Source of the DNA: Gammaproteobacteria bacterium
GTDB taxonomy: Bacteria; Pseudomonadota; Gammaproteobacteria; Thiohalomonadales; Thiohalomonadaceae
Direction: 5' to 3'
DNA: 64,000 bases
NCBI GenBank assembly: GCA_023228645.1
Contig: JALOAT010000014.1
Coordinates: forward strand, 1 to 64,000
Shown here: one piece after another, positions 25,312-34,639 of the stretch
How positions within the stretch are numbered: position 1 is the stretch's first letter
How the letters are laid out: every line of letters begins with the position of its first letter
Translations under genes and position numbers: made by a program
The notes under the pieces: model-generated
What the model saw: only the letters and a program-made list of their open reading frames with translations
Databases searched by the model: none
Told to the model about the DNA's origin: nothing

Positions 25312-26347
25312 GCTCAGCTCAACGGAAGACCCTTGGGAAGTCTTAATTCGCTCTGCATGCCCGGGATGTTAATCCGACGTGTGGCACTATGCTACGGGGC
25401 GTTCGTCATGGCAACTAGGCTTGTTTCCATGCAAAATCTTGCGCCGCGTGGGAGCTCGGGCGCGGCGATAGCCGCACCCCGCAGAACGGCACAATGATCG
25501 GCATTCCGCCTTCATGTTTGTCGTGGACAAGAAGATATTCCTCGCATGATCCAATGACTTATGCCAGCTTGCCATCGGCAGACAGATCGGCATTTTCGCC
25601 AATCCATCAGCCATTGAGCTGCTGCTCCCGGACAAAACAGGACGCTGGCCGCGCTCGCCATAGACTTCAGGAGACGTCCGTAGCATCAGTTGGGCAAGCG
25701 GTGCTGTTTTGCTTCGGGGGAGCATGCAGTTTAACGTGTGGTGAACGCTTATCACTCGAACCGGATTGCGAAAAATCCAAGCATTCGGACGAAATCCTGC
25801 GCGAGGCGACGGACAGTTCGCGGCCGATCCGGCATGACGGGTGCTGCAGCACGAGAGCGTTGGACATGTGGAGGTGCAGCGCCTTATTGAAGAACGCTCA
25901 TCCCATGGTTTACCCATCACGTATTTTGTTCGCTAAAAGCGTACAAAGACACCACCGGCGTAAACCGATTGTTCGAGTTCTCACGCTGCCTACGGTTCGA
26001 TCCGGCGGCCGCCCCAACGGACTTTTCCCGTGTGCCGGGGGGAATGCGGATTATGCGCTACTTGCACGAAAGCGCAGTTTCAGATTCCCAGCGCCGCACC
26101 AGTCGCAAAGGAGCAGAGCGTGACCGCCGTTACGGCAGAACGGATTCCTGCATGCTCAGTGGGGCGGAAGCTCTTAGGAACAGCTGGAGAGGCCCTCCGG
26201 CATGAAACGCGCGTCATTGACACGGCCTCGGAACAGCTCGCCCGCCGCGAGCGACGCCTCGCGATCGCACGCTAGCTCGGGCACTCTCCCCACGGGCCCG
26301 GGTGCCCGCTCTTCTTTGCGCTAAACGCCCGGGCCGCCGATCTCATC
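25312..26347. other. About 1 kb without a convincing gene
   Basis: Open frames on both strands (up to 209 codons on plus at 25494-26123 and 177 on minus) have no recognisable domain, biased composition or good start sites. The stretch looks like insertion or deletion scar DNA between the recombinase and the truncated metallophosphoesterase. I see no tandem or terminal repeats. Confidence 0.3.
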
Positions 26348-27025
26348 GTGATCGCCGGTGACATTGACGTGGCCGACCGCGGCGTCGAGTGGGCGATGGT
26401 GGAGTCGTTCGCTGAGGGCAAGCCCGTTCTCTATGTTCCGGGCAACCACGAGCTCTATGGCACGAGCGCATGCGTAATCGAGGCAATGAAGCGGCGGGCC
26501 ACGGAGGGTGGGGCCCCAGTCCACGTGCTGGAGCGCGATGCGTGGGTATGGGGTGGGGTCCGCTTTCTCGGGACCACTTTGTGGAGTGATTTTCGTGCGG
26601 GGGGCGATCCGGCACGCGCAGCCGCCGCCGCACGGACCCAGCTCGCCGATTACGCCCGGATCCGACGCACGGAGGACGATGCGGAGATCTCGTCGGAGGA
26701 CACTCTGGCGTGGCACCATCAGTCGGTCGCCTGGCTCGAGGACGCGCTCCGTCGCCCGTTCGCAGGCCCGACGGTGGTGGTCACCCACCATGCGCCCTCG
26801 CGGCGCTCGGCGAATCCGCACTACGGACTCGACCCCCTCCTTGGGGCGTTCGTCTCGGATCGGGAGGATCTCACGCGCAGCGTGGCCCTGTGGATCCACG
26901 GCCACACCCATGCGGCGGTCGATTATGTGCTGCCGACTGGTTGTCGCGTCGTGAGCAATCCGTACGGCTATCCCGCGGAACGGATCCCCGGCTACGAGCC
27001 CGAGCGGATCGTCATGGTCGGGTGA
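26348..27025 (+). pseudogene. N-terminally truncated calcineurin-like metallophosphoesterase
   Basis: The frame continues the family from IVIAGDIDVADRG (metal motif GD) through VPGNHELYG, a dimetal-site VVVTHHAPSRRS and the closing WIHGHTHAAVDY. Similarity starts around 26312 (FFALNARAADLIV). The first motif DxH (normally DLH within the first 12 residues) is missing, and an in-frame TAG lies at 26273. Only a GTG at 26348 could start translation. Without DxH it should not hold the full dimetal centre. It is either a decaying gene cut by the neighbouring insertion or a very short variant. Confidence 0.7.
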
Positions 27026-27069
27026 GCGCGATCGCGTGTCGGTCCCGCGCACGCAGGTTCGCGCGCCAT

Positions 27070-27384
27070 TTAATCCCTCCAATTTCGCGATACGCGCTTG
27101 TCCCGCTTCACGCGCACGTCCAGCACCTCGCCGTTGCGCGGGTCCAGATAGAGCTTGACCCTTTCACCGTCAGCGTTAAACGCCTTGATTTCGTAGCCGT
27201 CCTTTTCGAGCTCGATTTCGTCGATGTCGCTGTAGCCCGCGGCTACAACCTTTTCGTAGATTGCGGGGATGGTCAGCCACGTGTCGGTACGATTCGAAGT
27301 CTGCGGAACGACATTGCCTGCGAAGCTGGTGCCGGTGAAAACAGCCGTGCCGAGAATGATGGCGAGAATGGATGACTTCTTCAT
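27070..27384 (-). CDS. PepSY-domain periplasmic protein
   Basis: A 104-residue protein with a signal peptide (MKKSSILAIILGTAVFTGTSFA) and one PepSY domain: LTIPAIYEKVVAAGYSDIDE, YEIKAFNADGERVKLYLDP and GEVLDVRV. PepSY proteins of this size are often found beside two-component systems that respond to metals or envelope stress. The CusRS-like pair lies 0.8 kb away on the same strand, but a link is only suggestive. Confidence 0.85.
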   Translation of the reverse strand: MKKSSILAIILGTAVFTGTSFAGNVVPQTSNRTDTWLTIPAIYEKVVAAGYSDIDEIELEKDGYEIKAFNADGERVKLYLDPRNGEVLDVRVKRDKRVSRNWRD

Positions 27385-28212
27385 AATGGACTCTCCGTCG
27401 AGTTTCGTGAGGGGGGCTCAGCAACCACCGTGGGCCACAGTGTGCAGTTGCGCGCTGAATTCAGCCTGAACGCACTTTTCATCTGTGATTCAGGAAGAAC
27501 GCGATACAACGCCCTGTTGCGATGACACTGCCATTCCTGCTGCCAACGTGCCGACGGAGACCGAATACGCAGTGGATTCACTAGCAAGCATCTATACCCG
27601 CTGCCGTTCGCAGCCCAACACAGTCAGTCGGAGACATCCGGCGGCTGGCCCGTTCGCGATCCTTTTGCCACATGCCTCCTTCTATACTTGGCTGCGGAGG
27701 AACCCCCAATACTTTCGCTATAGAGTTCGTGAAGCGCTGGCTCTCTCGTCGGTACTCACTCGCAGGCTCCGGTGGCTTGAAGCGTTACCGGACCACGCTC
27801 GTAGCACCCGGTGGATGAGGTATTCCAAGGGCTCACGGATCTCCGGCCCAACAGTGGCGGAGCTTTGCCCACCCGAAACATCAAGGTCTGGCGTCTATTC
27901 CTGTGGTTTGCACAGTTGCCCCCTTATCCCGGGTTAAGCGCTAGGCAAGATGCGATCGATCTTGGGCGTGGTAAGCGGATGTAGGTGCGCGGGCGAAGAG
28001 TCGATAAGAAGTGCCGGAATCCTAGGATCCCTCGCCGACTTACAAAGTGCTAACCGCTTCAAGTCGGAAGCGGTTCCTCAAGTTTGCAGTCCCAAGTTTT
28101 CCTCTCAACCCGCCGGGACGCCCGGGCCACCGCAGATTGCAGAGAGCGCGAGGATGCAAGCTGCAACACTTCGGCCTACCGAATTGTCGGTAGCGCGCGG
28201 ATGCCGCCAGCG
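27385..28212. other. Gene-free stretch between the PepSY gene and the sensor kinase
   Basis: About 830 bp. A plus-strand frame of 150 codons (27485-27937) shows no domain and no plausible membrane or signal segment, so it is not called. A GC hairpin (tgccgcc/ggcggca, 28202-28222) overlaps the kinase stop and could help terminate the minus-strand cusRS-like operon. Nothing else is recognised. Confidence 0.3.
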
Positions 28213-29595
28213 TCAGGCGGCAGGGAGGAACGTGGTGAATGTCGTTCTCGGTGCGGACGAGGTTGCATGAATTTCACCGCCGTGCGCCGTCACAATAGAG
28301 CGGGCAATCGCGAGGCCGAGGCCGGTGTGTTCTGAAGAGCCATGGCGCGAAGGATCTGCGCGATAGAAGCGGTCAAAAATGCGCGTCAACCGGGTTGCAG
28401 GGATCTCCGGGCCGGTATTGGCGATGTCGAGCCGAATAGTCTTCGGCTTCGCGGCTGCTGTGATGGTCACATCAATAGTCGTGCCACTCTGGGCGTGCCG
28501 AACGGCATTCGAGACAAGATTGGCAACCAGTCGCTCCAGTAAACCGCGGTCCCCCAGCACCTCACTGGTGCCGCTGATCGCGAACCGCACCTTCTTCTCC
28601 TCAGCAAGCACGCTGTAATACTCGATCACCCGTTCGATAGTCTCCCGCAGGTCATGCGGTTCGGCGCGAACGGCGATGAGACCCTTGTCGGCCTTCGCCA
28701 TGAAGAGCATGTCCCCGATGATCCGGGACATGCGATCGAACTCTTCCAGACTGGATGCAAGCAGATCCTCGTAATCGCGTCGCTCCCGCGGTTTTCCCAG
28801 GGCGACCTGCGTCTGGGTCACGAGATTGCTGAGCGGCGTGCGCAGTTCGTGGGCAAGATCCGCCGAGAAATCGGACAGGCGCTGGAAGTCCTGTGCCAGT
28901 CGGTCAAGCATCCCGTTGAACGCCTGTACCAGCTCGCGCAGTTCCACCGGAACGGTGCCTACATCGATGCGCGAATTGAGCTGGTTTGCGCTGATGGACT
29001 GGGCCTTCTCCGCAATCGCGCGCACTGGGCGCAGGCTCCAGCGTGCGATGCCCGCGCCGAGTCCTCCGAGGGCCAGCACCCCGATGACGATCGCCGTCCA
29101 AAACTGCCGGCGAAGCTCGGCAATGAAGTGTTCGTGCTCGTGGCTGTCCTTGGTCGCCGCTACCCGCAGGAGCGGGGCGCCCGCCATGGCGTTAGGGCCG
29201 GCCGTGACGACCACGCGGCGCACGGGCGCGAAGACGATGCGGGTTTCCAGGCGATCCCCCGCAGAACGGGCCTCGGCCCGCAAGGCATCCAGCAGCGGGC
29301 GATCCCCCGCTGAGACGAAGAGATCGCGCCCATCGGCATCGGTGACCACCATCGCTAAGCCGGGGTGGCCCAAGAGGGCGCGTGAGAGTTCTTCGGCGCC
29401 GGCACTGGGGGAGTTTGACGCGAGTGCGAACGCCCGATGGGCTATCTCGATCTTGCCGCGCAATTCGGCCGCATCCAGGACATCGAAGTGGTGGCCGACG
29501 GCACGTTCGAAATAGAGACCGAAGGCGGTGAAGACGACGACGACAGCTACAGCGAACAACAGACTGAGCCGCAGTGCAATGGAGGGACGTCTCAT
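28213..29595 (-). CDS. cusS: Heavy-metal sensor histidine kinase, CusS-like
   Basis: A 460-residue membrane kinase. TM1 is at about 8-30 and TM2 at about 160-185, enclosing a periplasmic sensor with several His residues (GHHFDVLD, HEHEHFIAEL). A HAMP domain follows, then HisKA with phospho-His in DLAHELRTPLSNL (about 250), and an HATPase domain with N box (LVSNAVRHA), IANTGPEIP and GLGLAIARSI. Architecture and the downstream copper genes match the copper/silver sensor family. The start overlaps the regulator stop by 4 bp. The metal is inferred from context; silver or zinc cannot be excluded. Confidence 0.85.
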   Translation of the reverse strand: MRRPSIALRLSLLFAVAVVVVFTAFGLYFERAVGHHFDVLDAAELRGKIEIAHRAFALASNSPSAGAEELSRALLGHPGLAMVVTDADGRDLFVSAGDRPLLDALRAEARSAGDRLETRIVFAPVRRVVVTAGPNAMAGAPLLRVAATKDSHEHEHFIAELRRQFWTAIVIGVLALGGLGAGIARWSLRPVRAIAEKAQSISANQLNSRIDVGTVPVELRELVQAFNGMLDRLAQDFQRLSDFSADLAHELRTPLSNLVTQTQVALGKPRERRDYEDLLASSLEEFDRMSRIIGDMLFMAKADKGLIAVRAEPHDLRETIERVIEYYSVLAEEKKVRFAISGTSEVLGDRGLLERLVANLVSNAVRHAQSGTTIDVTITAAAKPKTIRLDIANTGPEIPATRLTRIFDRFYRADPSRHGSSEHTGLGLAIARSIVTAHGGEIHATSSAPRTTFTTFLPAA

Positions 29596-30272
29596 GAAGC
29601 GCCGCGCGCCTCCAGCACGTAACCCATCCCGCGCACGGTCTGGATCAGCTTGGGTTCGAAACCATCGTCGATCTTCGCGCGCAGGCGACGAATGGCCACC
29701 TCGACCACATTGGTGTCGCTGTCGAAGTTCATGTCCCACACCTGCGAAGCGATATAGCTGCGCGAGAGCACCTCGCCGGCGCGCCGCAGAAACAACTCCA
29801 GGAGCGCGAACTCCTTGGCGGTGAGTTCGATGCGCCGGCCGCTACGCGTGGCGCGGCGGCGCAGCAGGTCAAGTTCGAGATCGGCCAATTGAAGCGATTC
29901 GGGTTCCCGCGCGCGCCCGCGGCGGAGCAGGGTACGGGCGCGCGCGAGCAGTTCGGCAAAGGCGAAGGGTTTCACCAAGTAATCGTCCGCCCCCAGTTCC
30001 AGTCCCTTCACCCGGTCGGAGACCTGGTCCCGCGCCGTGAGGAACAGGACCGGCTCCTGGTGTCCGGCGGCGCGCAGTGATTGCAGAATGGCCCAACCAT
30101 CAAGCCCCGGGAGCATCACATCGAGAATGATAAGGTCATAGCTGCCGCTCAAAGCGCGGTGCTGGCCGTCGATGCCGTGGGCGGCAAGGTCGACGACAAA
30201 TCCAGCTTCCTGCAACCCCTGATTCAGGTAAGCGCCGGTCTTGGGCTCGTCTTCCACGATCAGGATCTTCAT
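29592..30272 (-). CDS. cusR: Heavy-metal response regulator, CusR/CopR-like
   Basis: A 226-residue OmpR-family regulator. Receiver motifs: VEDEPKTGAYL, phospho-Asp in LIILDVMLPGLDG, LFLTARD and DDYLVKPFAFAEL. The winged-helix DNA-binding domain occupies about 130-225 and ends IQTVRGMGYVL. ATG 30272 with GAGG upstream is preferred to the GTG at 30278. It is divergent from the TolC-type gene; a perfect TTACAA-N2-TTGTAA palindrome lies between the two starts and is its likely binding site. Confidence 0.88.
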   Translation of the reverse strand: MKILIVEDEPKTGAYLNQGLQEAGFVVDLAAHGIDGQHRALSGSYDLIILDVMLPGLDGWAILQSLRAAGHQEPVLFLTARDQVSDRVKGLELGADDYLVKPFAFAELLARARTLLRRGRAREPESLQLADLELDLLRRRATRSGRRIELTAKEFALLELFLRRAGEVLSRSYIASQVWDMNFDSDTNVVEVAIRRLRAKIDDGFEPKLIQTVRGMGYVLEARGAS

Positions 30273-30343
30273 CGTCACCGCCTCGCCTTCGTTTCCCCCG
30301 CGAGACCCATTGTACGAAGGGCGAAGGGGTCCTGACCCAAAGC

Positions 30344-30357
30344 TTACAAACTTGTAA
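30344..30357. promoter_or_regulatory. Probable CusR/CopR box in a divergent promoter
   Basis: ttacaaacttgtaa is a perfect 6-2-6 inverted repeat placed 72 bp from the regulator start and 110 bp from the TolC-type start. Its half-sites resemble the palindromes bound by copper-responsive OmpR regulators. Binding is inferred from position and symmetry. Confidence 0.6.
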
Positions 30358-30466
30358 TCCGCCCGTCAGCTTCCCGTCGGGATTGCCTGCCCATACTCCC
30401 CAGCGTGTCCTGCAGTTTGGCTGCGGAACGAAGCCCGACAACCAAGAACATTCGAGCGGCGTGAGC

Positions 30467-31864
30467 ATGGCAAAACCCAAGCATCCCCTGAGAATTCCCC
30501 TGGCGGCCACCGGCCTTCTGGCCCTCTCGGGGTGTGCCAGTCTGACCGCCGATCATGGTTTTGCCGAAGTGGCCGAGACTGCTCAGGCCCGTACCGGCTA
30601 CGAGGCCCGCTGGACACCCGATGAAGGCGCACGCGCGGCAGTCCGTGCCGAGGTGGAGCGGCTGCTCGCCCCGCCCCTCGACATGGACAGCGCGGTCCGT
30701 GTCGCCCTGCTGAACAACCCCGGCCTGCAGGCGTCCTACGCGGAACTGGGGATTGCAGAGGCCGATCTCGTCCAGGCGGGCCGCCTGCGCAACCCGGGCT
30801 TTTCCTACGCCCAACTCAGCGCCGAAGGAGAAGGGGGCGTCAGCATCGAGCGGTCCGTGACCTTCGACTTCCTGGGCCTCCTGACCATGCCCGTTGCTTC
30901 CAAGATCGAGAAGAAGCGCTTCGCGCAAACCAAGCTGCGGGTAGCGGATGACATCGTTCGGGTAGCGACCGACGCGAGACGCGCCTTCGTGTCGGCGGTC
31001 GCCGCGCAGGAGACGGCGCGTTACCTGGCGAATGCGCAGGAAGCCGTAGCAGCGAGTCGCGAGCTCGCCGAGCGCATGGCGCGGGCGGGAAACATCAGTC
31101 AACTGGATCTCCTGCGCGAGAGGGCCTTCTACGGCGAGGTGAGCGCCGAACTGGCACAGGCCCGTCAAATCGCGCTGGCCGAACGGGAAAATCTCGTGCG
31201 GATCCTCGGACTCGCGAAGCAGGAACCGATGAAGCTTTCCGAGCGTCTGCCGGAACTTCCGAAACAGGTGGATGAGATCCGAGATGTCGAGGAACTGGCT
31301 CTCACGCGCCGCTTCGACGTGGCGGCGGGTAAGCGCGAGATCGAATCGCTCGCTTCATCCCTCGGGCTCACCAAGGCCACCCGTTTCGTCAACGTCCTGG
31401 AGGTGGGCTACCTCAGCAATACCAACGCAGACGGTCCCAACGAGACCGGTTACGAGATCACTTTGGAACTGCCCCTGTTTGACTGGGGCAGTGCGCGGGT
31501 GGCGAAGGCGGAGGCGATCTACATGCAAGCCTTCAACCGGGTGACCGAATTGGCGATCCATGCCCGTTCCGAGGTGCGCGAGACCTACGCCGCCTACAAG
31601 AGCGGCTATGACTTGGCGCGCTATTACCGGGACGAAGTCGTCCCCGTGCGCCGAAAGATCGCCGAAGAGAACGTGCTGCGCTACAACGGCATGCTCATCG
31701 GGCCTTTCGACCTGCTCATCGATGCCCGCGATCAGATCGCCACCGAGATCCGCTATGTGGAAGCGGTGCGCGATTTTTGGTTGGCCGAGGCGGCGCTCGC
31801 TCAGGCGGTGGGTGGTCGCGCAGGGGTCCTGAACAACACGCCGGCGAAGGCCGCCACGGAATAA
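30467..31864 (+). CDS. TolC/CusC-family outer-membrane efflux lipoprotein
   Basis: A 465-residue outer-membrane channel of the TolC superfamily. A lipoprotein signal peptide ends in the lipobox LALSGC. The two-fold repeat of long helices is visible: VRVALLNNPGLQASYAELGIAEADL, then LTRRFDVAAGKREIESLA. The usual partners, an RND pump and a membrane-fusion protein (CusA, CusB), are not in the window, so it may work with pumps encoded elsewhere. It leads the copper operon with four closely spaced genes downstream. ATG 30467 was chosen; GTG 30461 is possible. Confidence 0.87.
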   Translation: MAKPKHPLRIPLAATGLLALSGCASLTADHGFAEVAETAQARTGYEARWTPDEGARAAVRAEVERLLAPPLDMDSAVRVALLNNPGLQASYAELGIAEADLVQAGRLRNPGFSYAQLSAEGEGGVSIERSVTFDFLGLLTMPVASKIEKKRFAQTKLRVADDIVRVATDARRAFVSAVAAQETARYLANAQEAVAASRELAERMARAGNISQLDLLRERAFYGEVSAELAQARQIALAERENLVRILGLAKQEPMKLSERLPELPKQVDEIRDVEELALTRRFDVAAGKREIESLASSLGLTKATRFVNVLEVGYLSNTNADGPNETGYEITLELPLFDWGSARVAKAEAIYMQAFNRVTELAIHARSEVRETYAAYKSGYDLARYYRDEVVPVRRKIAEENVLRYNGMLIGPFDLLIDARDQIATEIRYVEAVRDFWLAEAALAQAVGGRAGVLNNTPAKAATE

Positions 31865-31879
31865 GAGTGAGAAGAGACC

Positions 31880-33187
31880 ATGACGAGTCGCCGTAACTTT
31901 CTCCTGTCTGCCGGTGCCATCGTGGGCGCAGGACTGGTAAACCGCGTACAAGCCGCAGGACTCCCCGAGGCGCCGCTGCAAAGCGCGGCCGCCACCGGCG
32001 CGCCGCTCTTGCCACCGGACGGGCGTCCCTACCAGCCGGTGGTGACATTGAACGGCTGGTCGTTGCCGTGGCGCATGAAGAACGGATGGAAGGAGTTTCA
32101 CCTCATTGCCGAACCGGTGCAGCGCGAACTCGCTCCCGGCATGGTGGCCAACTTCTGGGGCTACAACGGCCAAAGTCCCGGGCCCACCATCGAATGCGTG
32201 GAAGGGGATCGCGTGCGCATCTTTGTCACCAACAAGCTGAAGGAAAAGACGGCGGTGCACTGGCACGGCATCCTGCTGCCGAACGGCATGGACGGGGTAG
32301 GTGGTCTGACTCAGCCGCACATCCCTGCGGGCAAGACCTTTGTCTACGAGTTTGTGATGAAGAAGGCCGGCCTGTTCATGTACCACCCCCATTCCGACGA
32401 GATGGTGCAGCTCGCGATGGGAATGCACGGCGCGATCGTGGTGCACCCGAAAGATCCAGCGAGCCACCGCGTGGATCGCGATTTCATCTTCCTGACGACC
32501 GCCTACGACATCGATCCCGGGACGGCGACGCCGCGGGTCAACACCATGACCGATTTCAACATGTGGACCTGGAATTCACGGGTGTTTCCTGGCATCGATC
32601 CCCTGGTCGTGCGCAAAGGCGATCGCGTGCGCATCCGCGTCGGTAACCTCACCATGACCAATCACCCCATGCACCTGCACGGCTACGACTTCACTGTGAC
32701 GCAAACGGACGGCGGCTGGGTGCCCCGTTCCGCCCAGTGGCCGGAGACGACTGTGGATCTTCCCATCGGTGCGCTGCGCGCCATCGAATTCGACGCCGAT
32801 GCGGAGGGCGACTGGGCGTTCCACTGCCACAAGTCGCACCACACCATGAATGCCATGGGCCATGCCGTGCCCACCATGGTCGGCGTATCGCAGGAGGGGC
32901 TCGCGGACAAGATCACCAAGCTCATCCCCGACTACATGCCCATGGGCGAACACGGCATGGGGGAAATGGGCGAGATGGAAATGCCCCTTCCCGACAACAC
33001 CTTGCCGATGATGACCGGCACGGGCCCCTTCGGACCGCTGGAGATGGGCGGGATGTTTTCGGTCGTGAAGGTGCGCGCGGGCCTAGCGCGCAACGATTAC
33101 CGCGACCCCGGCTGGTACACCCATCCGGAAGGCACGGTAGCCCACGAATGGGCGGGTGAACTGCCTGATATTCACCGCAAGAGTTAA
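31880..33187 (+). CDS. Periplasmic multicopper oxidase (Tat-exported)
   Basis: A 435-residue multicopper oxidase with a Tat signal (SRRNFLLSAGAIVGAGLV). Copper ligands in order: TAVHWHGILLP (about 125), MYHPHSDEM (about 170), HPMHLHGYDF (about 260) and FHCHKSHHTM (about 315). A Met-rich tail (MGEHGMGEMGEMEM, near 355) could bind Cu(I). It lies between the TolC-type and cupredoxin genes. A role in oxidising Cu(I) in the periplasm is inferred from the family. It is shorter than PcoA/CopA and distinct from the two other oxidases in this window. Confidence 0.9.
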   Translation: MTSRRNFLLSAGAIVGAGLVNRVQAAGLPEAPLQSAAATGAPLLPPDGRPYQPVVTLNGWSLPWRMKNGWKEFHLIAEPVQRELAPGMVANFWGYNGQSPGPTIECVEGDRVRIFVTNKLKEKTAVHWHGILLPNGMDGVGGLTQPHIPAGKTFVYEFVMKKAGLFMYHPHSDEMVQLAMGMHGAIVVHPKDPASHRVDRDFIFLTTAYDIDPGTATPRVNTMTDFNMWTWNSRVFPGIDPLVVRKGDRVRIRVGNLTMTNHPMHLHGYDFTVTQTDGGWVPRSAQWPETTVDLPIGALRAIEFDADAEGDWAFHCHKSHHTMNAMGHAVPTMVGVSQEGLADKITKLIPDYMPMGEHGMGEMGEMEMPLPDNTLPMMTGTGPFGPLEMGGMFSVVKVRAGLARNDYRDPGWYTHPEGTVAHEWAGELPDIHRKS

Positions 33188-33204
33188 CCAAGGAGACAAG
33201 GACA

Positions 33205-33753
33205 ATGAAAACAACAGTAGCAATTGGGATCCTCGCCACGCTTCTCATCGCGTCAGGTGTTTCTGCCTGGGCTGCCGGCTCTCACGGGAATCACGACGCT
33301 GACCACGGGGATGGGCACATGATGTCCGGGCATGACATGCCGCGCACGAGCGGCGCCTCTGACGCGCACGGGCACGACGCCATTCTTGGCAAGGCCGCGG
33401 ACCCGGCCCGCGCCACCCGCACCGTCGCAATCACCATGGACGACAACATGCGCTTTACGCCCAGTCGCGTCGAGGTGAAGCGCGGCGAGACCATCCGTTT
33501 CGTGCTGACGAATGCCGGCCGTCTCAAGCATGAAATGGTGATGGGCACACTTGCCGAGTTGGAAACTCATGCCGAGTTGATGCGCAGGTTCCCGGAAATG
33601 GAGCACGACGACCCCAATGCAGTCACGGTCGCTCCTGGCGCGAAGGGAGAGCTGGCCTGGACCTTTGATAGGACGGGGAGAGTTGATTTCGCCTGCATGG
33701 CTCCCGGTCATCTCGAAGCGGGCATGACGGGCACGATCGCGGTATCCAAGTAA
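33205..33753 (+). CDS. Periplasmic cupredoxin with His-rich leader
   Basis: A 182-residue protein. A signal peptide (residues 1-24) is followed by a His/Asp/Met-rich stretch (HGNHDADHGDGHMMSGHDM) and then a plastocyanin/azurin-like domain (about 70-182). Type-1 copper ligands are visible: His in LKHEMVMG, and Cys, His and Met in FACMAPGHLEAGM. The His-rich leader probably binds extra copper. It belongs to the same operon, 17 bp after the oxidase and 13 bp before the CusF-like gene. Confidence 0.88.
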   Translation: MKTTVAIGILATLLIASGVSAWAAGSHGNHDADHGDGHMMSGHDMPRTSGASDAHGHDAILGKAADPARATRTVAITMDDNMRFTPSRVEVKRGETIRFVLTNAGRLKHEMVMGTLAELETHAELMRRFPEMEHDDPNAVTVAPGAKGELAWTFDRTGRVDFACMAPGHLEAGMTGTIAVSK

Positions 33754-33766
33754 GGAGAACTCGACT

Positions 33767-34111
33767 ATGAAGACCCTGATGGCTGTCATCCTGCTGATGC
33801 TTTCTTCCATGGGAGCCGTTCCGGCATTCGCTGAAGCGCCGGTCACGCCATCGCCTGCCACGGCGTCAGCGGAAGCGTGGACAGAAGGCACGGTCAAGAA
33901 GGTGGACACTGCTGCGGGCAAAGTGACCCTTCGCCACGGTCCGCTGAAGAATCTGGATATGCCCGGCATGACCATGGTGTTTCGGGTCAAAGAGAGCACT
34001 TGGCTCGACGAGATGAAGGCGGGAGATCAGATCCGTTTTGTTGCAGACAAAGTCAATGGTGCCTTCACGGTGGTTCAATTTGAACCCGTCGCAGCGAACG
34101 AGGCGGAGTGA
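33767..34111 (+). CDS. cusF: CusF-like periplasmic copper-binding protein
   Basis: A 114-residue protein with signal peptide and an OB-fold CusF domain. The characteristic strand pattern is present: EGTVKKVDTAAGKVTLRHGP, then LDMPGMTMVFRVK, in which His and the two Met correspond to the Cu(I)/Ag(I) site of CusF. The conserved Trp of CusF lies at a plausible place (TWLDEM). CusF hands copper to CusB in E. coli. CusB is missing here, so the partner may be the oxidase or an ATPase-coupled route. Confidence 0.85.
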   Translation: MKTLMAVILLMLSSMGAVPAFAEAPVTPSPATASAEAWTEGTVKKVDTAAGKVTLRHGPLKNLDMPGMTMVFRVKESTWLDEMKAGDQIRFVADKVNGAFTVVQFEPVAANEAE

Positions 34112-34639
34112 CAACCGCCCTCTCGCCTTCGCGGGCTGCACAGGCTGATGAGTGTGAAATGAGCGGATGCGCGGATCATGGTTGATTGGTTGGTAGGTTT
34201 GCTGTTTTTGGGTCCTTATTGCCCTGATTCTTATTTTGCTCATTATTCAATTCAGGCAGTCGCGTTAGGACGGAAGGGCGGACCGATCAGCGAACGACAG
34301 GGAGCGGGTGAAGATTTCATGCGTTAGAGTCCGGCAGCGAGTGATTGTTGCTGCATTGGCAGCGAACTGCCGGCCCATTAACTCGTGTACCAGTGAGGAA
34401 CAGATGAGTGTGGAATCGCATCTGCGCCGGACCCGAAAACGCATCTGCATTGACCTCATGCGGTTACAGGAGCGCTTGCTGAGACGTGCGTGGAGAAGAG
34501 CACGACCTAGTGAAGTCACTGCTTCACGCCAGGATCGCCATGTTCAAGCGCATCGAGCGCGAATTGTCGGCGAGCGGTGATTTCCGGCAGAAGACGCCAG
34601 TACACGGGATGCCAGTGACAAAGGCGGAGTGAGGCGACT
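34112..34639. other. Intergenic region upstream of the copA ATPase
   Basis: About 530 bp, A/T-richer than the flanks around 34170-34260. It contains the frameshifted small frame listed separately (34404-34632). No palindromic copper box like the one at 30344 was found, so I cannot say how the ATPase gene is driven. Confidence 0.35.
34404..34632 (+). pseudogene. Possible frameshifted small helical protein
   Basis: An ATG with GAGGAA 8 bp upstream opens a basic, helical frame (SVESHLRRTRKRICIDLMRL). Near 34495 a one-base shift is needed to continue into EEHDLVKSLLHARIAMFKRI and end at TGA 34630-34632, 7 bp before the ATPase start. Joined, the product would be about 75 residues. It could be a dead small gene or a sequencing error. 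Family unknown. Confidence 0.4.

Noticed and set aside
25494..26123. 209-codon open frame in the recombinase-metallophosphoesterase gap
   Set aside because: No domain, no good start, and composition unlike the neighbouring real genes.
27485..27937. 150-codon open frame upstream of the sensor kinase
   Set aside because: No family resemblance or usable signal; treated as non-coding.
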